NCBI GenBank assembly: GCA_964636655.1
Contig: CAZWTK010000002.1
Location: forward strand, 38,838 to 102,837
DNA length: 64,000 nt
Direction: 5' to 3'
Source of the DNA: Fen-549 sp964636655
Lineage (GTDB): Bacteria; Actinomycetota; Thermoleophilia; Gaiellales; Gaiellaceae
Part shown: positions 49,985-58,786 of the stretch, one piece after another
How positions within the stretch are numbered: the first letter of the stretch is position 1
Layout of the letters: every line of letters starts with the position of its first letter
The notes under the pieces: generated by a model
What the model saw: only the letters and a program-made list of their open reading frames with translations
Databases searched by the model: none
What the model was told of the DNA's origin: nothing
Made by a program: the position numbers and the translations under genes

Positions 49985-51238
49985 CTAGCTGGCCGCGGCG
50001 CGGATGGCCATCGAGCGACTCGGGCGCGGACGCAAGCCGAGCAGCGACTCGTCGAGCGCTTCGATCATCCGGGCGCGGTTTCCGTGCATCAGCACCTCGA
50101 CCAGCGTGCGCCGGATCGCGTCGCTCGTATCCTTGTCGGCCGGCTCGCCTCCGGCCAGTGCGCGCAGGCGCACGCGTAACTCGGCTCGCTCGCTCGACCC
50201 GTCGCCGAGTAGAGTCGCGGCCCTGAGCGCCGCCATCGCCAGCCCCTCGTCGGCACCGAGGACCGAGGTCAGCGCTTCGCGCAGCTGTTCGGAGCGGAAC
50301 GGCTCCTGGGCGAAGAGCGACAGCTCCCAGCGATCGAGCGCCTCCGCGAGCGGGCGATCTTCATCGGCCCCGGCGATGCGGACGCGCAGGTCGTGCGCCA
50401 GCTTGCCACGAAACGGATCGAGGCGCGTCGGCTCGCCGTAAGGCTCGGTGGCCGCGATGGGCAGGATCGGCCGGATTCCGTAGGGCCGCTTGTCGAGCCG
50501 CTCGAACAGCACGGGCCCCGCGGCGATGGCGCCGGCGGTCGCCAGGCGCAGGGCGCTGATCGCGTCGGCCAACTCCGCGGGCGCGTCGGGCGCCTCGATC
50601 TGATCGACACCCAAGTCGCGTCGCAGTTCGATCACCGCCAGGCGGTCGGCGCGGCGCCCGAATTCTCGCGGCAGGATTCCGCTCGCCTCGGGCCAGTAGG
50701 TGGAGAGCTCGCCGGGAGGCGAAAGACGAACGCGCACGCCTTCGCCGAGCTCGACCTGCGCGCCCAGCGAGAGTCCGACCAAGGGCGCCACCGCCATGTA
50801 GCTTCGCTCACCGCCGAAGAGAGAGCCCTCGAGCTCGATGTAGGCGCGGTCGAATGCGTCGTCGTGCCAGTCGAAGCCGCCACAGGCCTCCGTGGTGGCG
50901 ACGAGCAGCGGTAGGAGCACCGTCATGAACAGCGCTTCTTCGTCGGGCAACTGCTCACCGGCGTGGGCGCGCGCGAAGATCGCGGCCGCCCGCTCGTGCC
51001 TGAGATCCTCGATCGCAGCCTGGGCGTCGGCCAGCTCCATCAGCTGCTGCGAGCGCTTCTCGACGAAGCCGCGCACCAGTGGCCGGTACTCGTACAAAGA
51101 GGGACGGCCAGGGGCGGCGTGCTCCTCGAAAGCGAACGGGACTTCGGCGCCGCGTGAGATATCGGTCTCCAGCTCGGAGAATGCTCCAAGGCAAAAGAGG
51201 CGCAGCGAGTGATAGAGGTGCGGAGCGCGAACTGCCAC
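49985..51238 (-). CDS. Uncharacterised 417-aa protein
   Basis: The protein starts MAVRAPHLYHSLRLFCLGAF at GTG 51236-51238, with GGAGG 5 nt upstream. It has no membrane segment or signal peptide. The N-terminal half contains LHDD-like FDWHDDAFDRAYIELEGSLFGG and acidic helices; the middle has RLATAGAIAAGPVLFERLDKRPYGIRP, and the C-terminus SDAIRRTLVEVLMHGNRARMIEALDESLLGLRPRPSR. No catalytic motif stands out. It is probably cytosolic, perhaps a lineage-specific protein. A perfect 16-nt palindrome sits just upstream. I cannot assign a function. Confidence 0.8.
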   Translation of the reverse strand: MAVRAPHLYHSLRLFCLGAFSELETDISRGAEVPFAFEEHAAPGRPSLYEYRPLVRGFVEKRSQQLMELADAQAAIEDLRHERAAAIFARAHAGEQLPDEEALFMTVLLPLLVATTEACGGFDWHDDAFDRAYIELEGSLFGGERSYMAVAPLVGLSLGAQVELGEGVRVRLSPPGELSTYWPEASGILPREFGRRADRLAVIELRRDLGVDQIEAPDAPAELADAISALRLATAGAIAAGPVLFERLDKRPYGIRPILPIAATEPYGEPTRLDPFRGKLAHDLRVRIAGADEDRPLAEALDRWELSLFAQEPFRSEQLREALTSVLGADEGLAMAALRAATLLGDGSSERAELRVRLRALAGGEPADKDTSDAIRRTLVEVLMHGNRARMIEALDESLLGLRPRPSRSMAIRAAAS

Positions 51239-51586
51239 GTTTCCTCCTACGCAGTGGAGGCCTCCACTCCTGCATTCATGACCGGCTGTTAACCGCCTTC
51301 CCTCGTTCGAGTGCTTTGCATCGACACCGCCCCCATCGGGGGATGGCCGCGGCGGCCCGAGGAGTCAAGCTGAGTGCCGGCGTATTGGCGGCGTGAAAGG
51401 CGGCAACACGATGGCTGCGGAAATACTTCGAATGAGGCTTCGCAACTTCCCGGCTGCGAATCTGACTCTGCGTCTGCTGCTCGCAAAGTAGGCGAACCGG
51501 GCCAAGAGCGGCGACTCGATTCCTGTTTCGAGCAGCTCGCGGTGCGCTGCTTGGAACTTGACATTTAATATCGTACGCTTTTATTG
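51239..51586. other. Divergent intergenic spacer
   Basis: This ~350-nt spacer lies between the 417-aa protein gene and the histidine kinase gene. It contains the palindrome at 51253-51268 and, at the other end, TTGACA (51558-51563) in an AT-rich patch. The middle (about 51270-51550) shows no gene or repeat that I can support. Confidence 0.5.
51253..51268. promoter_or_regulatory. 16-nt perfect palindrome upstream of the 417-aa protein gene
   Basis: AGTGGAGGCCTCCACT is a perfect palindrome without loop, 15 nt upstream of the GTG start. Lack of a loop favours a protein-binding operator over an RNA hairpin. Confidence 0.5.
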
Positions 51587-51587
51587 G
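51574..51587 (+). promoter_or_regulatory. Possible leaderless promoter of the histidine kinase gene
   Basis: TACGCT (51574-51579) fits the actinobacterial TAnnnT -10 element and lies 7 nt before the GTG at 51587. This is where a leaderless transcript would begin. A TTGACA motif lies upstream at 51558, but only 10 nt away, so it does not form a standard -35/-10 pair. Confidence 0.35.
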
Positions 51588-53605
51588 TGCGGACTCCCGA
51601 ATCCAACCGAGACGAGCGAAACGCGCGCGAAAAGAGCTCGACGCGAGCTCGGTTTGCTGCTCTCAAGCGGACGAAAAAGGGGCGCCGGCTCGATAAGCTA
51701 CTAGAAGGAGAGGCGCAGTTCCGCGCGATCTTCGAGAACGCGGCGATAGGCATCGTCCTCGCCGACACCGAGGGTCGGCCCGAGGAGTGCAACCCCGCCT
51801 TCGAGCGGATGTTCGGCTACACAGCGAGTGAGCTCATGGCGATGCGTATCGACGACTTTACGCACCCCGACGATACCCACGAGACCTTGGCCGCCCTGCG
51901 GGCGCTTGTCGACGGAGAGCTCGAGCACGTCCATACCGAGAAGCGCTGTATCCACAAGGACGGCAGCGTGATCTGGGTTCACATCGTCGCCTCGACTGTT
52001 CCGAGAGAGAACGGCAAGCTCGCGCTATCGATCGCGATGGTCGAGGACATCAGCGCCCAAAAAAAAGCGGAGAGCGAGGCGGTGGCGGCGAGGGACTACG
52101 CGGCCGATCTGATCGAGACGGCAGACGCCATCATCATCGGCCTCGACCTGGACGGCGTGGTCCTGGACTGCAATACGGCGGCCGAGAAGATCAGCGGCTA
52201 CACACGCGAGCAGCTCGTTGGCCAAAACTGGTTCGAGCTGGTGGTACCGCGGGAACGCTACCCACACGTCTGGGCGGAGTTCGAGCGACTGCTGGCCGGG
52301 GGACCGGCAAGGAGGTTCGAGAACCCGATCCTGACCAAGTCGGGCGAAGAACGCTACATCGTCTGGCGAAACACCGAGCTTCGGAGAGACGGCCAAAACA
52401 TCGGCACGATCTCGATCGGCATCGACGTCACCGAGCGCAAGCAAACGGAGGAGGCTCTGCGGCGCGAGCGTGACTTGGTGAGTCAGATCATGGAAACCAG
52501 CACTGCCGGGATCGTGGCCCTGGACAGAGCCGGGGAGATCACTTTCGCCAACGCGAGTGCCGAGGAGGTTCTCGGTTTGAGCAAAGATGTCGCAACGGGG
52601 CGTCTGTATAACGCCCCGAGCTGGCGTATCACCGATTACGACGGCGAGCCCTTCCCCGAGACCGAGCTTCCCTTCGCGCGAGTAATGGCCACCAGGCAGG
52701 CAGTTCGCGACGTCCGCCATGCGATCGAGCGGCCCGACGGACAGCGCGTTCTACTGTTGGTTAACGCCGCACCGACCTTCGACAAGGATGGCGAGATCGA
52801 CGGTGTGGTCACAGCTATCGAAGACGTCACCGGCGTCGTGCGCGCGGAGGAGGAGCGAGCGCTCCTTCAGACCGAACTTCTCCAGGCGCAGAAGATGGAG
52901 GCCGTCGGCAGGCTCGCGGGCGGCGTCGCGCACAACTTCAACAACCTGCTGACAGCAATCTCCGGCTACAACGAGTTGCTACTAGCGAAGCTGCCCGCGG
53001 ACTCAGATCTTCGAGCCGAGCCGGAAGAGGTCAGACGCGCAGCCGAGCGAGCAGCCAAGGTCGCGCAGGAGCTACTCCTCTTCAGCCGCCGCGAGCCCGG
53101 CCGAAGCGAAAACCTCGATCTGGGCGATGTCGTCGCGGAGATGGAGGTAATGCTGCGGCAGCTGATCCGTTCCGACACCGAGATCGTCATCGAGCTCGCA
53201 CCCAACCTCTACCGAATCGAAGGAGATCGCAGCCGGCTCGAGCAGGCGATCGTAAACCTCGTTATCAACGCCTGCGACGCGATGCCAGAAGGCGGCCAAC
53301 TCACGATCAAAACAGCCAACCTCGACCTCGCGGAGCCGTATATCACAGCCGATGCAACGCTCGCCCCGGGTCGCTACGTCGTTTTGGCCGTCAAAGACAC
53401 GGGGACCGGCATAAACGAGTCGACCCGCGCGAAGATCTTCGAACCGTTCTTCACCACCAAGGGGCCCGCGCACGGCACCGGCCTCGGTCTGTCAATGGTC
53501 TTCGGGATCGTCGAAGACACCGGCGGGCGCATCTTCGTCGATAGCCGCGAGAACGAGGGTGCAACGTTTACGATCTACCTCCCCGCTCGCGCGAGCGTGA
53601 GCTAG
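51587..53605 (+). CDS. PAS-domain sensor histidine kinase
   Basis: The ~672-aa soluble sensor kinase has three PAS domains: EAQFRAIFENAAIGIVLAD (about residues 45-165), DLIETADAIIIGLDLDG (~175-290) and IMETSTAGIVALDRAGEI (~300-420). HisKA follows with H-box GGVAHNFNNLLTAISGY (Asn next to the His where Asp is common), then HATPase_c with VNLVINACDAMPEGG (N-box), VKDTGTGINES and EPFFTTKGPAHGTGLGLS. No membrane segments, so it senses cytosolic signals. I place the start at GTG 51587, 3 nt after a TTG alternative. No response regulator gene is adjacent. It converges on the helicase gene; both stops share CTAG. Confidence 0.85.
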   Translation: MRTPESNRDERNAREKSSTRARFAALKRTKKGRRLDKLLEGEAQFRAIFENAAIGIVLADTEGRPEECNPAFERMFGYTASELMAMRIDDFTHPDDTHETLAALRALVDGELEHVHTEKRCIHKDGSVIWVHIVASTVPRENGKLALSIAMVEDISAQKKAESEAVAARDYAADLIETADAIIIGLDLDGVVLDCNTAAEKISGYTREQLVGQNWFELVVPRERYPHVWAEFERLLAGGPARRFENPILTKSGEERYIVWRNTELRRDGQNIGTISIGIDVTERKQTEEALRRERDLVSQIMETSTAGIVALDRAGEITFANASAEEVLGLSKDVATGRLYNAPSWRITDYDGEPFPETELPFARVMATRQAVRDVRHAIERPDGQRVLLLVNAAPTFDKDGEIDGVVTAIEDVTGVVRAEEERALLQTELLQAQKMEAVGRLAGGVAHNFNNLLTAISGYNELLLAKLPADSDLRAEPEEVRRAAERAAKVAQELLLFSRREPGRSENLDLGDVVAEMEVMLRQLIRSDTEIVIELAPNLYRIEGDRSRLEQAIVNLVINACDAMPEGGQLTIKTANLDLAEPYITADATLAPGRYVVLAVKDTGTGINESTRAKIFEPFFTTKGPAHGTGLGLSMVFGIVEDTGGRIFVDSRENEGATFTIYLPARASVS

Positions 53606-56600
53606 GCTCGCAGCACCGCGCGCCTGGGCCCGGCGACGAAGCCGATCTCGAGCAGCAGCGGCATCACCTCGCTCGTCACGACCGGCTCGCCGTCGAAGCG
53701 CTCTACCGCCAGGCGCTTGATCTCGCGCCGGCGGACGTGTTCAACCAGCGCCTCCAGCGCCGGGCGTAGCCAGGCTTCGTCGGGATCGCGCAGCGGAAGC
53801 AGCGAGCGGCCGCTGCGCTCGACGAAGAGCACCGCCTCTCCGCCCAGCAGCACGACGTGGGCGCCGGCTACGCGGGCCGCCCGCCCGGCTGAGCGCTCGG
53901 GCCAGGAAAGTGCCGCGCCGTAGGGCTGAGCCGGATCGGCGGCAGCGAGCACCAGTGCCTCGGCTTCGACGCCGGGGCGCAGCCGCAGCTCGCGCAGCCG
54001 CTCGACGGCGCCGGGAAGCGCGAACTGAGCCCCGCCGAGCCCCTCGACGAAGTAGCCGCGGCGGCAGAGCCCCAGCACCTCGAGCGCCTTCAGCTCGCCG
54101 TAGACGGCGCCGTAGCCGCCCGGGATCCCCTCGGCGCGCACCCCATCACGAGTGACGATCCCCTGGCGTTCGAGCAGCAGCTCGGCCAGCGCCCTCCTGT
54201 CGGTGCCAGGCACGCGGACCTGCCCGGAGTTGCCAATAGCGGCTTCGCGATGCGCGTTTTGCAGAGCTTCTTCCCCCGCCCCTGGCGCGCCGGGCCCTGT
54301 CCCGGTGCCAGGCACGAGGACAGGTCCGAAGAGGGCGCGGGTGAGCGACCAGCGACCCTGGGTCGCGGTTGGGGCCTGGGCACGCGAGCGCGCGAAGCGG
54401 CGCACTCGTCGCTCGGACGGCTGCGTCTCGAAGCGGCGCTCGGCGCGTAACGGCTGCCAGGAGTCGTTCGTCACCTCGCCTGCCCAAACGAGATTCCAGA
54501 GTGCCGGCAGAGCCTCCTCGGGCTCGAGACCGGCCGCGGGGAGCAACTCGTCCCAAAAGAGCGCTCCGCCCGCGAGCGCGATGCGGATCTTCTCTACCGG
54601 CTCCCCGTCGGGAGCGGGTGAGCCGAGCGGCGACCCGAGCAGGCGCGCGTCCTGGCGAAAGTAGACGGCGACGCGCTCGAGCCCGGCGCCGACCCAGACC
54701 ACTTCGCCCGAGGCGCAGAGCTGATCGAGCTCGGCCGGCCGGTAGCCGGGCACCCGCCGCGGCAGCACGTCCGCCTCCCAGAGCGCCACCGGAAGCGCCA
54801 GCGCCTGCAGGGGAACGAGAGCTTCGCGCAGCGTCGATCTACGGTCGATCCCCTGCCAGCCGGGTAGGAAGCGGGCCAGTGCCGCCGACTCGGCCGGCTC
54901 TACCTCCTTGCGCAGCCGCGCCAGCGAGGTGCGGCGCAGCCTTCTCAGCACGTCCGGATCGCACCACTCGCGCTCCGTTCCGCCCGGCCGTAACTCGCCA
55001 CGCACGAGCGCTTCCTCGCGCTCCAGGGCGGTCAAGATCTCCTCCACGGGGGCGGGCTCGAGACCGAAGCGCTCGGCGGCCTCGGCGGTCGTGAACGGAC
55101 CGCGCCCGCGCGCGTAGCGGCGAATCAGCGAGCTGAGCGCACCAGACACCGGCTCGAGGAAGACTTCCGGGAGCCCAGCGGGCGGCATCGCGCCGAGAGC
55201 ATCGCGGTAGCGTCCGGCATCTTCGGCGGCGATCAACCTCTCGGCGCCGGCGAAGCGCACGCGCACGGCCCGGCGCTCGATCTCGAGCACGGCCGCGAAG
55301 GCCTCGTCGAACTCGCCGGGGCGTAGATCGCCCCGTAGTCTGAGCACGTCGTGCAGCTCGTCGGCGTCGCGCGGGGCGCCGCGAAGATCGCGCTCCACTT
55401 CCTCGACCGCGCCGGCGTCGAGCAGATCGCGCAGCTCCTCCTGACCAAGCAGCTCGCGCAGCAGCCCGCGGTCGAGCGAGAGAGCCTGAGCCCGGCGCTC
55501 GGCCGGCGGCGTGTCGTCCTCGTACATGTAGGAGGCGACGTACTCGAAGATCAGCGAGCTGGCAAAGGGCGAGGCCGAGGCTGTTTCGACCTCGACCAGA
55601 TCGAGCTCGCGCGTCTGCAGGCGCTGCAAGATCAGCCTCAGCGCGGGTAGGTCGAACACGTCCTGCAGGCACTCCCTGTAGGTCTCGAGCATGATCGGGA
55701 AGGCGGGATAGCGCCTGGCGACCTCGAGCAGGCTCTGCGCCTTCAACCGTTGCTGCCAGAGCGGTGTGCGCTGACCGGGACGGCGGCGCGGGATCAGGAG
55801 CGCGCGGGCCGCGTTCTCACGGAAGCGGGCGCCGAAGAGCGCACTTTCTCCCACCTCGCCCACGACCAGCTCCTCGATCTCCTCGGGCCCGACCAGGAGC
55901 TCGTGCATCTGAGGCGGCTGCTCGACGTCGGGAAGGTGGAGCGCGATGCCGTCATCCGACCAGATCGCGTGCGCCTCGATTCCAAGCGCGTCGCGCAGGC
56001 GCGCGCCCAGCGCTAGTGCCCAAGGTGCGTGCACGCGCGCACCAAACGGCGTCAACACGACCACGCGCCAGTCGCCGATCTCATCGCGGAAGCGCTCGAC
56101 CACGATCGTCTTGTCGGAAGGGAGAACACCGCCTCCGGCCTCGGCCTGGTCGTGGAGATAGGCGAGCAGGTTCTCGGCCGCCCGCTCGTCGAGCCCGTAT
56201 TCGCCGCGCAGTCGCTCGAGCGCCACCTCGCTGGGCAGAGCGACCAGCTCGCGCGAGACCTGCCCTATCGCCTCACCCAGCTCGACCGGCCTCCCCACTC
56301 CCTCACCCTTCCAGAAGGGCACCGCGCCGGGCACGCCCGGTGCCGGCGAGACCAGCACGCGATCGCGGGTGATCTGCTCGATCCGCCAGCTCGAGGCGCC
56401 GAGCAGAAAGACCTGCCCCTGCCTGGCCTCGTAGACCATCTCTTCGTCCAGCTCGCCCACCCGGCCGCCACCGTCCACCAGATGAACGCCGTACAGGCCG
56501 CGGTCGGGGATCGTGCCCGCGTTGGTGACGGCGAGGCGCTGCGCTCCGGGGCGGCCACGGACGGTCCCGCCCGTCCTGTCCCAGACGATACGCGGACGTA

Positions 56601-57972
56601 GCTCGGCGAACTCGTCGGAGGGGTAGCGCCCGGCCAGCATGTCGAGCGCGTTCTCGAGCTGGGCGCGCGAGAGATCGGAGAAGGGATAGGCGCGCCGGAC
56701 GAGTTCGTACAACTCCTCTACCGAGATTTCCTCCTCGGCGCAGACGGCGACGATCTGCTGGCAGAGTACGTCCAGAGGCTGGCGCGGAATACGCGTCTCT
56801 TCGATCAGCCCTCCGCGCATCCGCTTGGCCACTACGGCCGCTTCGAGCAGGTCGCCGCGGAACTTGGGAAAGATGCGTCCCTTGGCCGTGGCCTCGAGCG
56901 TGTGCCCGGCGCGCCCGATCCGCTGCAGGCCACGTGCCACCGACTTGGGCGACTCGACCTGGATGACGAGATCGACCGCGCCCATGTCGATACCCAGCTC
57001 GAGTGAGGAGGTGGCGACCAGACAGCGCAGGTCGCCGCGCTTGAGTGCCTCCTCGATCTCGGTGCGCTGCTCGCGCGCCAGCGAGCCGTGGTGGGCGCGC
57101 GCCAGCTCTTCGTCGGCGGCCTCGTTGACGCGCAGCGCCAGGCGCTCGGCCAGCCTGCGGTTGTTGACGAAGACGATGGTCGAGCGGTGTGCCTTCACCA
57201 GCTCGACGATCTCCGGGTAGATCGAAGGCCAGATCGAGCCGGTCTGACCCAGCTCGCGCATGTCGGGCACCGGCACCTGAACGGCGAGGTCGAGCCGCTT
57301 GCGCGCACCGGCGTCGACGATCTCGATTGGACGTCCGCCCGAGACGAAGCGCCCGATCTCCTCGAGTGGACGCTGCGTCGCCGAGAGCGCGATGCGCTGA
57401 ATCGGCCGCCCGACGAGGCGCTCCAGCCGCTCGAGCGAGAGCGCCAGGTGCGAGCCCCGCTTGGTGCCGGCGACGGCGTGCACCTCGTCGAGAATCACCG
57501 TCTCGAGCGACTTCAGCATCTCGCGTGCGCGCGAGGTGAGAAGCAGATAGAGCGATTCGGGCGTGGTGATGAGAATGTCCGGTGGGTGGCGCAGCATCGC
57601 GGCTCGCTCCTTGGCCGGCGTGTCACCGGTGCGCACGGCTACCGTCAACTCCGAGCCGAGCCCCGCCAGAGGACCGCGCAGGTTGCGCTCGACGTCGTAG
57701 TTGAGCGCCTTGAGCGGCGAGATGTACAGCAGCCGCAGTCCCTCGCCCGGGTGCTCGTTCAGCCGGTCGATTCCCGAGAGGAAGGCGGCGAGGGTCTTGC
57801 CAGAGCCGGTCGGCGCCTGGATCAGCACGCTCTTGCCGCTCGCGATGGCGGGCCAACCCAGCTCCTGCGCAGGCGTCGGAGCCGCGAAACTGTGCTCGAA
57901 CCAGGCCCGCGTCCGATCCGAGAAAGATGCAAGGGCGTCCACCAGGTCAGCGTAGCCGGAGTTGGAAGACAC
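53602..57972 (-). CDS. Lhr-type ATP-dependent helicase
   Basis: The 1456-aa superfamily 2 helicase of the Lhr long form. RecA1: QAPTGSGKTLAAFL (Walker A), ILDEVHAVAGTKRG (DEVH), LSATQRPLEEIG. RecA2: VFVNNRRLAERLALRVNE, VATSSLELGIDMG and QRIGRAGH. A winged-helix and Lhr-specific region precedes a long C-terminal extension. Starts at GTG 57970-57972. Residues ~1215-1260 are encoded by two REP-like palindromes and form a Gly/Pro-rich insertion (VPGTGTGPGAPG and VRVPGTDRRAL). The family unwinds 3' to 5' with RNA:DNA preference and acts in DNA repair. Confidence 0.93.
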   Translation of the reverse strand: MSSNSGYADLVDALASFSDRTRAWFEHSFAAPTPAQELGWPAIASGKSVLIQAPTGSGKTLAAFLSGIDRLNEHPGEGLRLLYISPLKALNYDVERNLRGPLAGLGSELTVAVRTGDTPAKERAAMLRHPPDILITTPESLYLLLTSRAREMLKSLETVILDEVHAVAGTKRGSHLALSLERLERLVGRPIQRIALSATQRPLEEIGRFVSGGRPIEIVDAGARKRLDLAVQVPVPDMRELGQTGSIWPSIYPEIVELVKAHRSTIVFVNNRRLAERLALRVNEAADEELARAHHGSLAREQRTEIEEALKRGDLRCLVATSSLELGIDMGAVDLVIQVESPKSVARGLQRIGRAGHTLEATAKGRIFPKFRGDLLEAAVVAKRMRGGLIEETRIPRQPLDVLCQQIVAVCAEEEISVEELYELVRRAYPFSDLSRAQLENALDMLAGRYPSDEFAELRPRIVWDRTGGTVRGRPGAQRLAVTNAGTIPDRGLYGVHLVDGGGRVGELDEEMVYEARQGQVFLLGASSWRIEQITRDRVLVSPAPGVPGAVPFWKGEGVGRPVELGEAIGQVSRELVALPSEVALERLRGEYGLDERAAENLLAYLHDQAEAGGGVLPSDKTIVVERFRDEIGDWRVVVLTPFGARVHAPWALALGARLRDALGIEAHAIWSDDGIALHLPDVEQPPQMHELLVGPEEIEELVVGEVGESALFGARFRENAARALLIPRRRPGQRTPLWQQRLKAQSLLEVARRYPAFPIMLETYRECLQDVFDLPALRLILQRLQTRELDLVEVETASASPFASSLIFEYVASYMYEDDTPPAERRAQALSLDRGLLRELLGQEELRDLLDAGAVEEVERDLRGAPRDADELHDVLRLRGDLRPGEFDEAFAAVLEIERRAVRVRFAGAERLIAAEDAGRYRDALGAMPPAGLPEVFLEPVSGALSSLIRRYARGRGPFTTAEAAERFGLEPAPVEEILTALEREEALVRGELRPGGTEREWCDPDVLRRLRRTSLARLRKEVEPAESAALARFLPGWQGIDRRSTLREALVPLQALALPVALWEADVLPRRVPGYRPAELDQLCASGEVVWVGAGLERVAVYFRQDARLLGSPLGSPAPDGEPVEKIRIALAGGALFWDELLPAAGLEPEEALPALWNLVWAGEVTNDSWQPLRAERRFETQPSERRVRRFARSRAQAPTATQGRWSLTRALFGPVLVPGTGTGPGAPGAGEEALQNAHREAAIGNSGQVRVPGTDRRALAELLLERQGIVTRDGVRAEGIPGGYGAVYGELKALEVLGLCRRGYFVEGLGGAQFALPGAVERLRELRLRPGVEAEALVLAAADPAQPYGAALSWPERSAGRAARVAGAHVVLLGGEAVLFVERSGRSLLPLRDPDEAWLRPALEALVEHVRRREIKRLAVERFDGEPVVTSEVMPLLLEIGFVAGPRRAVLRA
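54195..54327. repeat. REP-like doublet inside the lhr-type reading frame
   Basis: Unit 1 (54195-54222) reads CCTGTCGGTGCC-A-GGCACGCGGACC; unit 2 (54293-54327) reads GGCCCTGTCCCGGTGCC-A-GGCACGAGGACAGGTCC, with 15 of 17 arm positions paired. The doublet and its 70-nt spacer are read in frame by the helicase gene on the minus strand. They fit between a C-terminal region seen in relatives and the following RALAELLLERQGIVTRDGV block. Confidence 0.75.
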
Positions 57973-57994
57973 GGCTGTCCGGCTCGACGGTTGG

Positions 57995-58648
57995 CTAGGT
58001 CGTCGATCGGATCCGCCCGAGACCGTCGAGGATCAGATCGAGCCCAAACTCGAACCCGGACGTATCACCGTGGCGGGAAACGTGCTGCTTGACATGCTCG
58101 CTGAGGTAGGGGTACGCGTCGGCCGAGATCTCGCGGAAGAAGCTCTCGGTCATATTCCCAAGCTCCTCGGCATCGAACTCGAAGTTCAACATCTGGAGCG
58201 TGAAGCCAAAGATGTAGCCGTCCAGGACGTGTAGAGCGTGGTAGGTCGTCTCGTCCGAGAAGCCCGCTCCTTGAAGATTGGCAAGCACCGAGTCGATATA
58301 TCGCAACCTGGCGAGGCCGCCCCGAGAGGCTACGAGGCTGAATGTCCGGCGGTGGCGAAGGAAAGCTTCGTGGGCAGAGACGGCGCTCCGGCGAATCGCC
58401 GTCTTCCAGTCGGTTTCGTCGGACGTCGCGTCTATCTCGCCCCAGACGGCATCGGCGATGCCGTCAAGGATGTCGTCCTTATTCGCCACATGGTTGTAGA
58501 GAGACATCGCCTCGACCCCGAGTTCCTGGCCCAGTTTTCGCATGCTCAAGGTCTCGATGCCGTTTTCGTCGGCGAAGTCGAGAGCGGCACGCAGCACCCT
58601 CTCTCTGTTCAGGGGCGAGCGGGACTCCGCTGTCGGATCGGTCTGCGT
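57995..58648 (-). CDS. TetR-family transcriptional regulator
   Basis: About 217 aa. The N-terminal helix-turn-helix is RVLRAALDFADENGIETLSMRKLGQELGVEAMSLYNHVANKDDILDGIADAV, a canonical TetR DNA-binding domain (only its motif ends are cited here: MRKLGQELGVEA and LYNHVANKDD). The C-terminal ligand domain (TFSLVASRGGLARLRYID) is of the TetR_C type. The family-like sequence extends 17 residues before the first GTG (58597), and a perfect AAAGGAGG sits 4 nt before an ACG at 58648-58646, which I take as the probable start. Divergent from the oxidoreductase gene it likely represses. Confidence 0.85.
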   Translation of the reverse strand, partial: TQTDPTAESRSPLNRERVLRAALDFADENGIETLSMRKLGQELGVEAMSLYNHVANKDDILDGIADAVWGEIDATSDETDWKTAIRRSAVSAHEAFLRHRRTFSLVASRGGLARLRYIDSVLANLQGAGFSDETTYHALHVLDGYIFGFTLQMLNFEFDAEELGNMTESFFREISADAYPYLSEHVKQHVSRHGDTSGFEFGLDLILDGLGRIRSTT

Positions 58649-58670
58649 GGCGCCTCCTTTCCGGCCCGAA

Positions 58671-58727
58671 CGTACACCGTAGCCACCACTTTATTGACCT
58701 ACTTACGCCGTATGGTTACGGTGTACG
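58671..58727. promoter_or_regulatory. TetR operator region between divergent genes
   Basis: CGTACACCGTA (58671-58681) and TACGGTGTACG (58717-58727) are perfect 11-nt inverted copies 35 nt apart. A second, tighter dyad, ACGCCGTA-TGGT-TACGGTGT (58705-58724), pairs at 7 of 8 positions. The sites straddle both promoters, a typical autoregulated TetR arrangement. Confidence 0.7.
58694..58722 (+). promoter_or_regulatory. Promoter of the oxidoreductase gene
   Basis: TTGACC (58694-58699) and TACGGT (58717-58722) are separated by exactly 17 nt. The -10 lies wholly inside the operator arm TACGGTGTACG, so repressor binding would block polymerase. Confidence 0.6.
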
Positions 58728-58786
58728 CTTACACTATAAGCGATAATCCACCCGCCTCAGTCGGCGAGCAACAACCAGGAGAGACA

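Noticed and set aside
53717..57955. Several Arg-rich frames over 80 codons on the plus strand opposite the Lhr gene
   Set aside because: They are antisense frames of GC-rich coding DNA with no homology pattern or Shine-Dalgarno.
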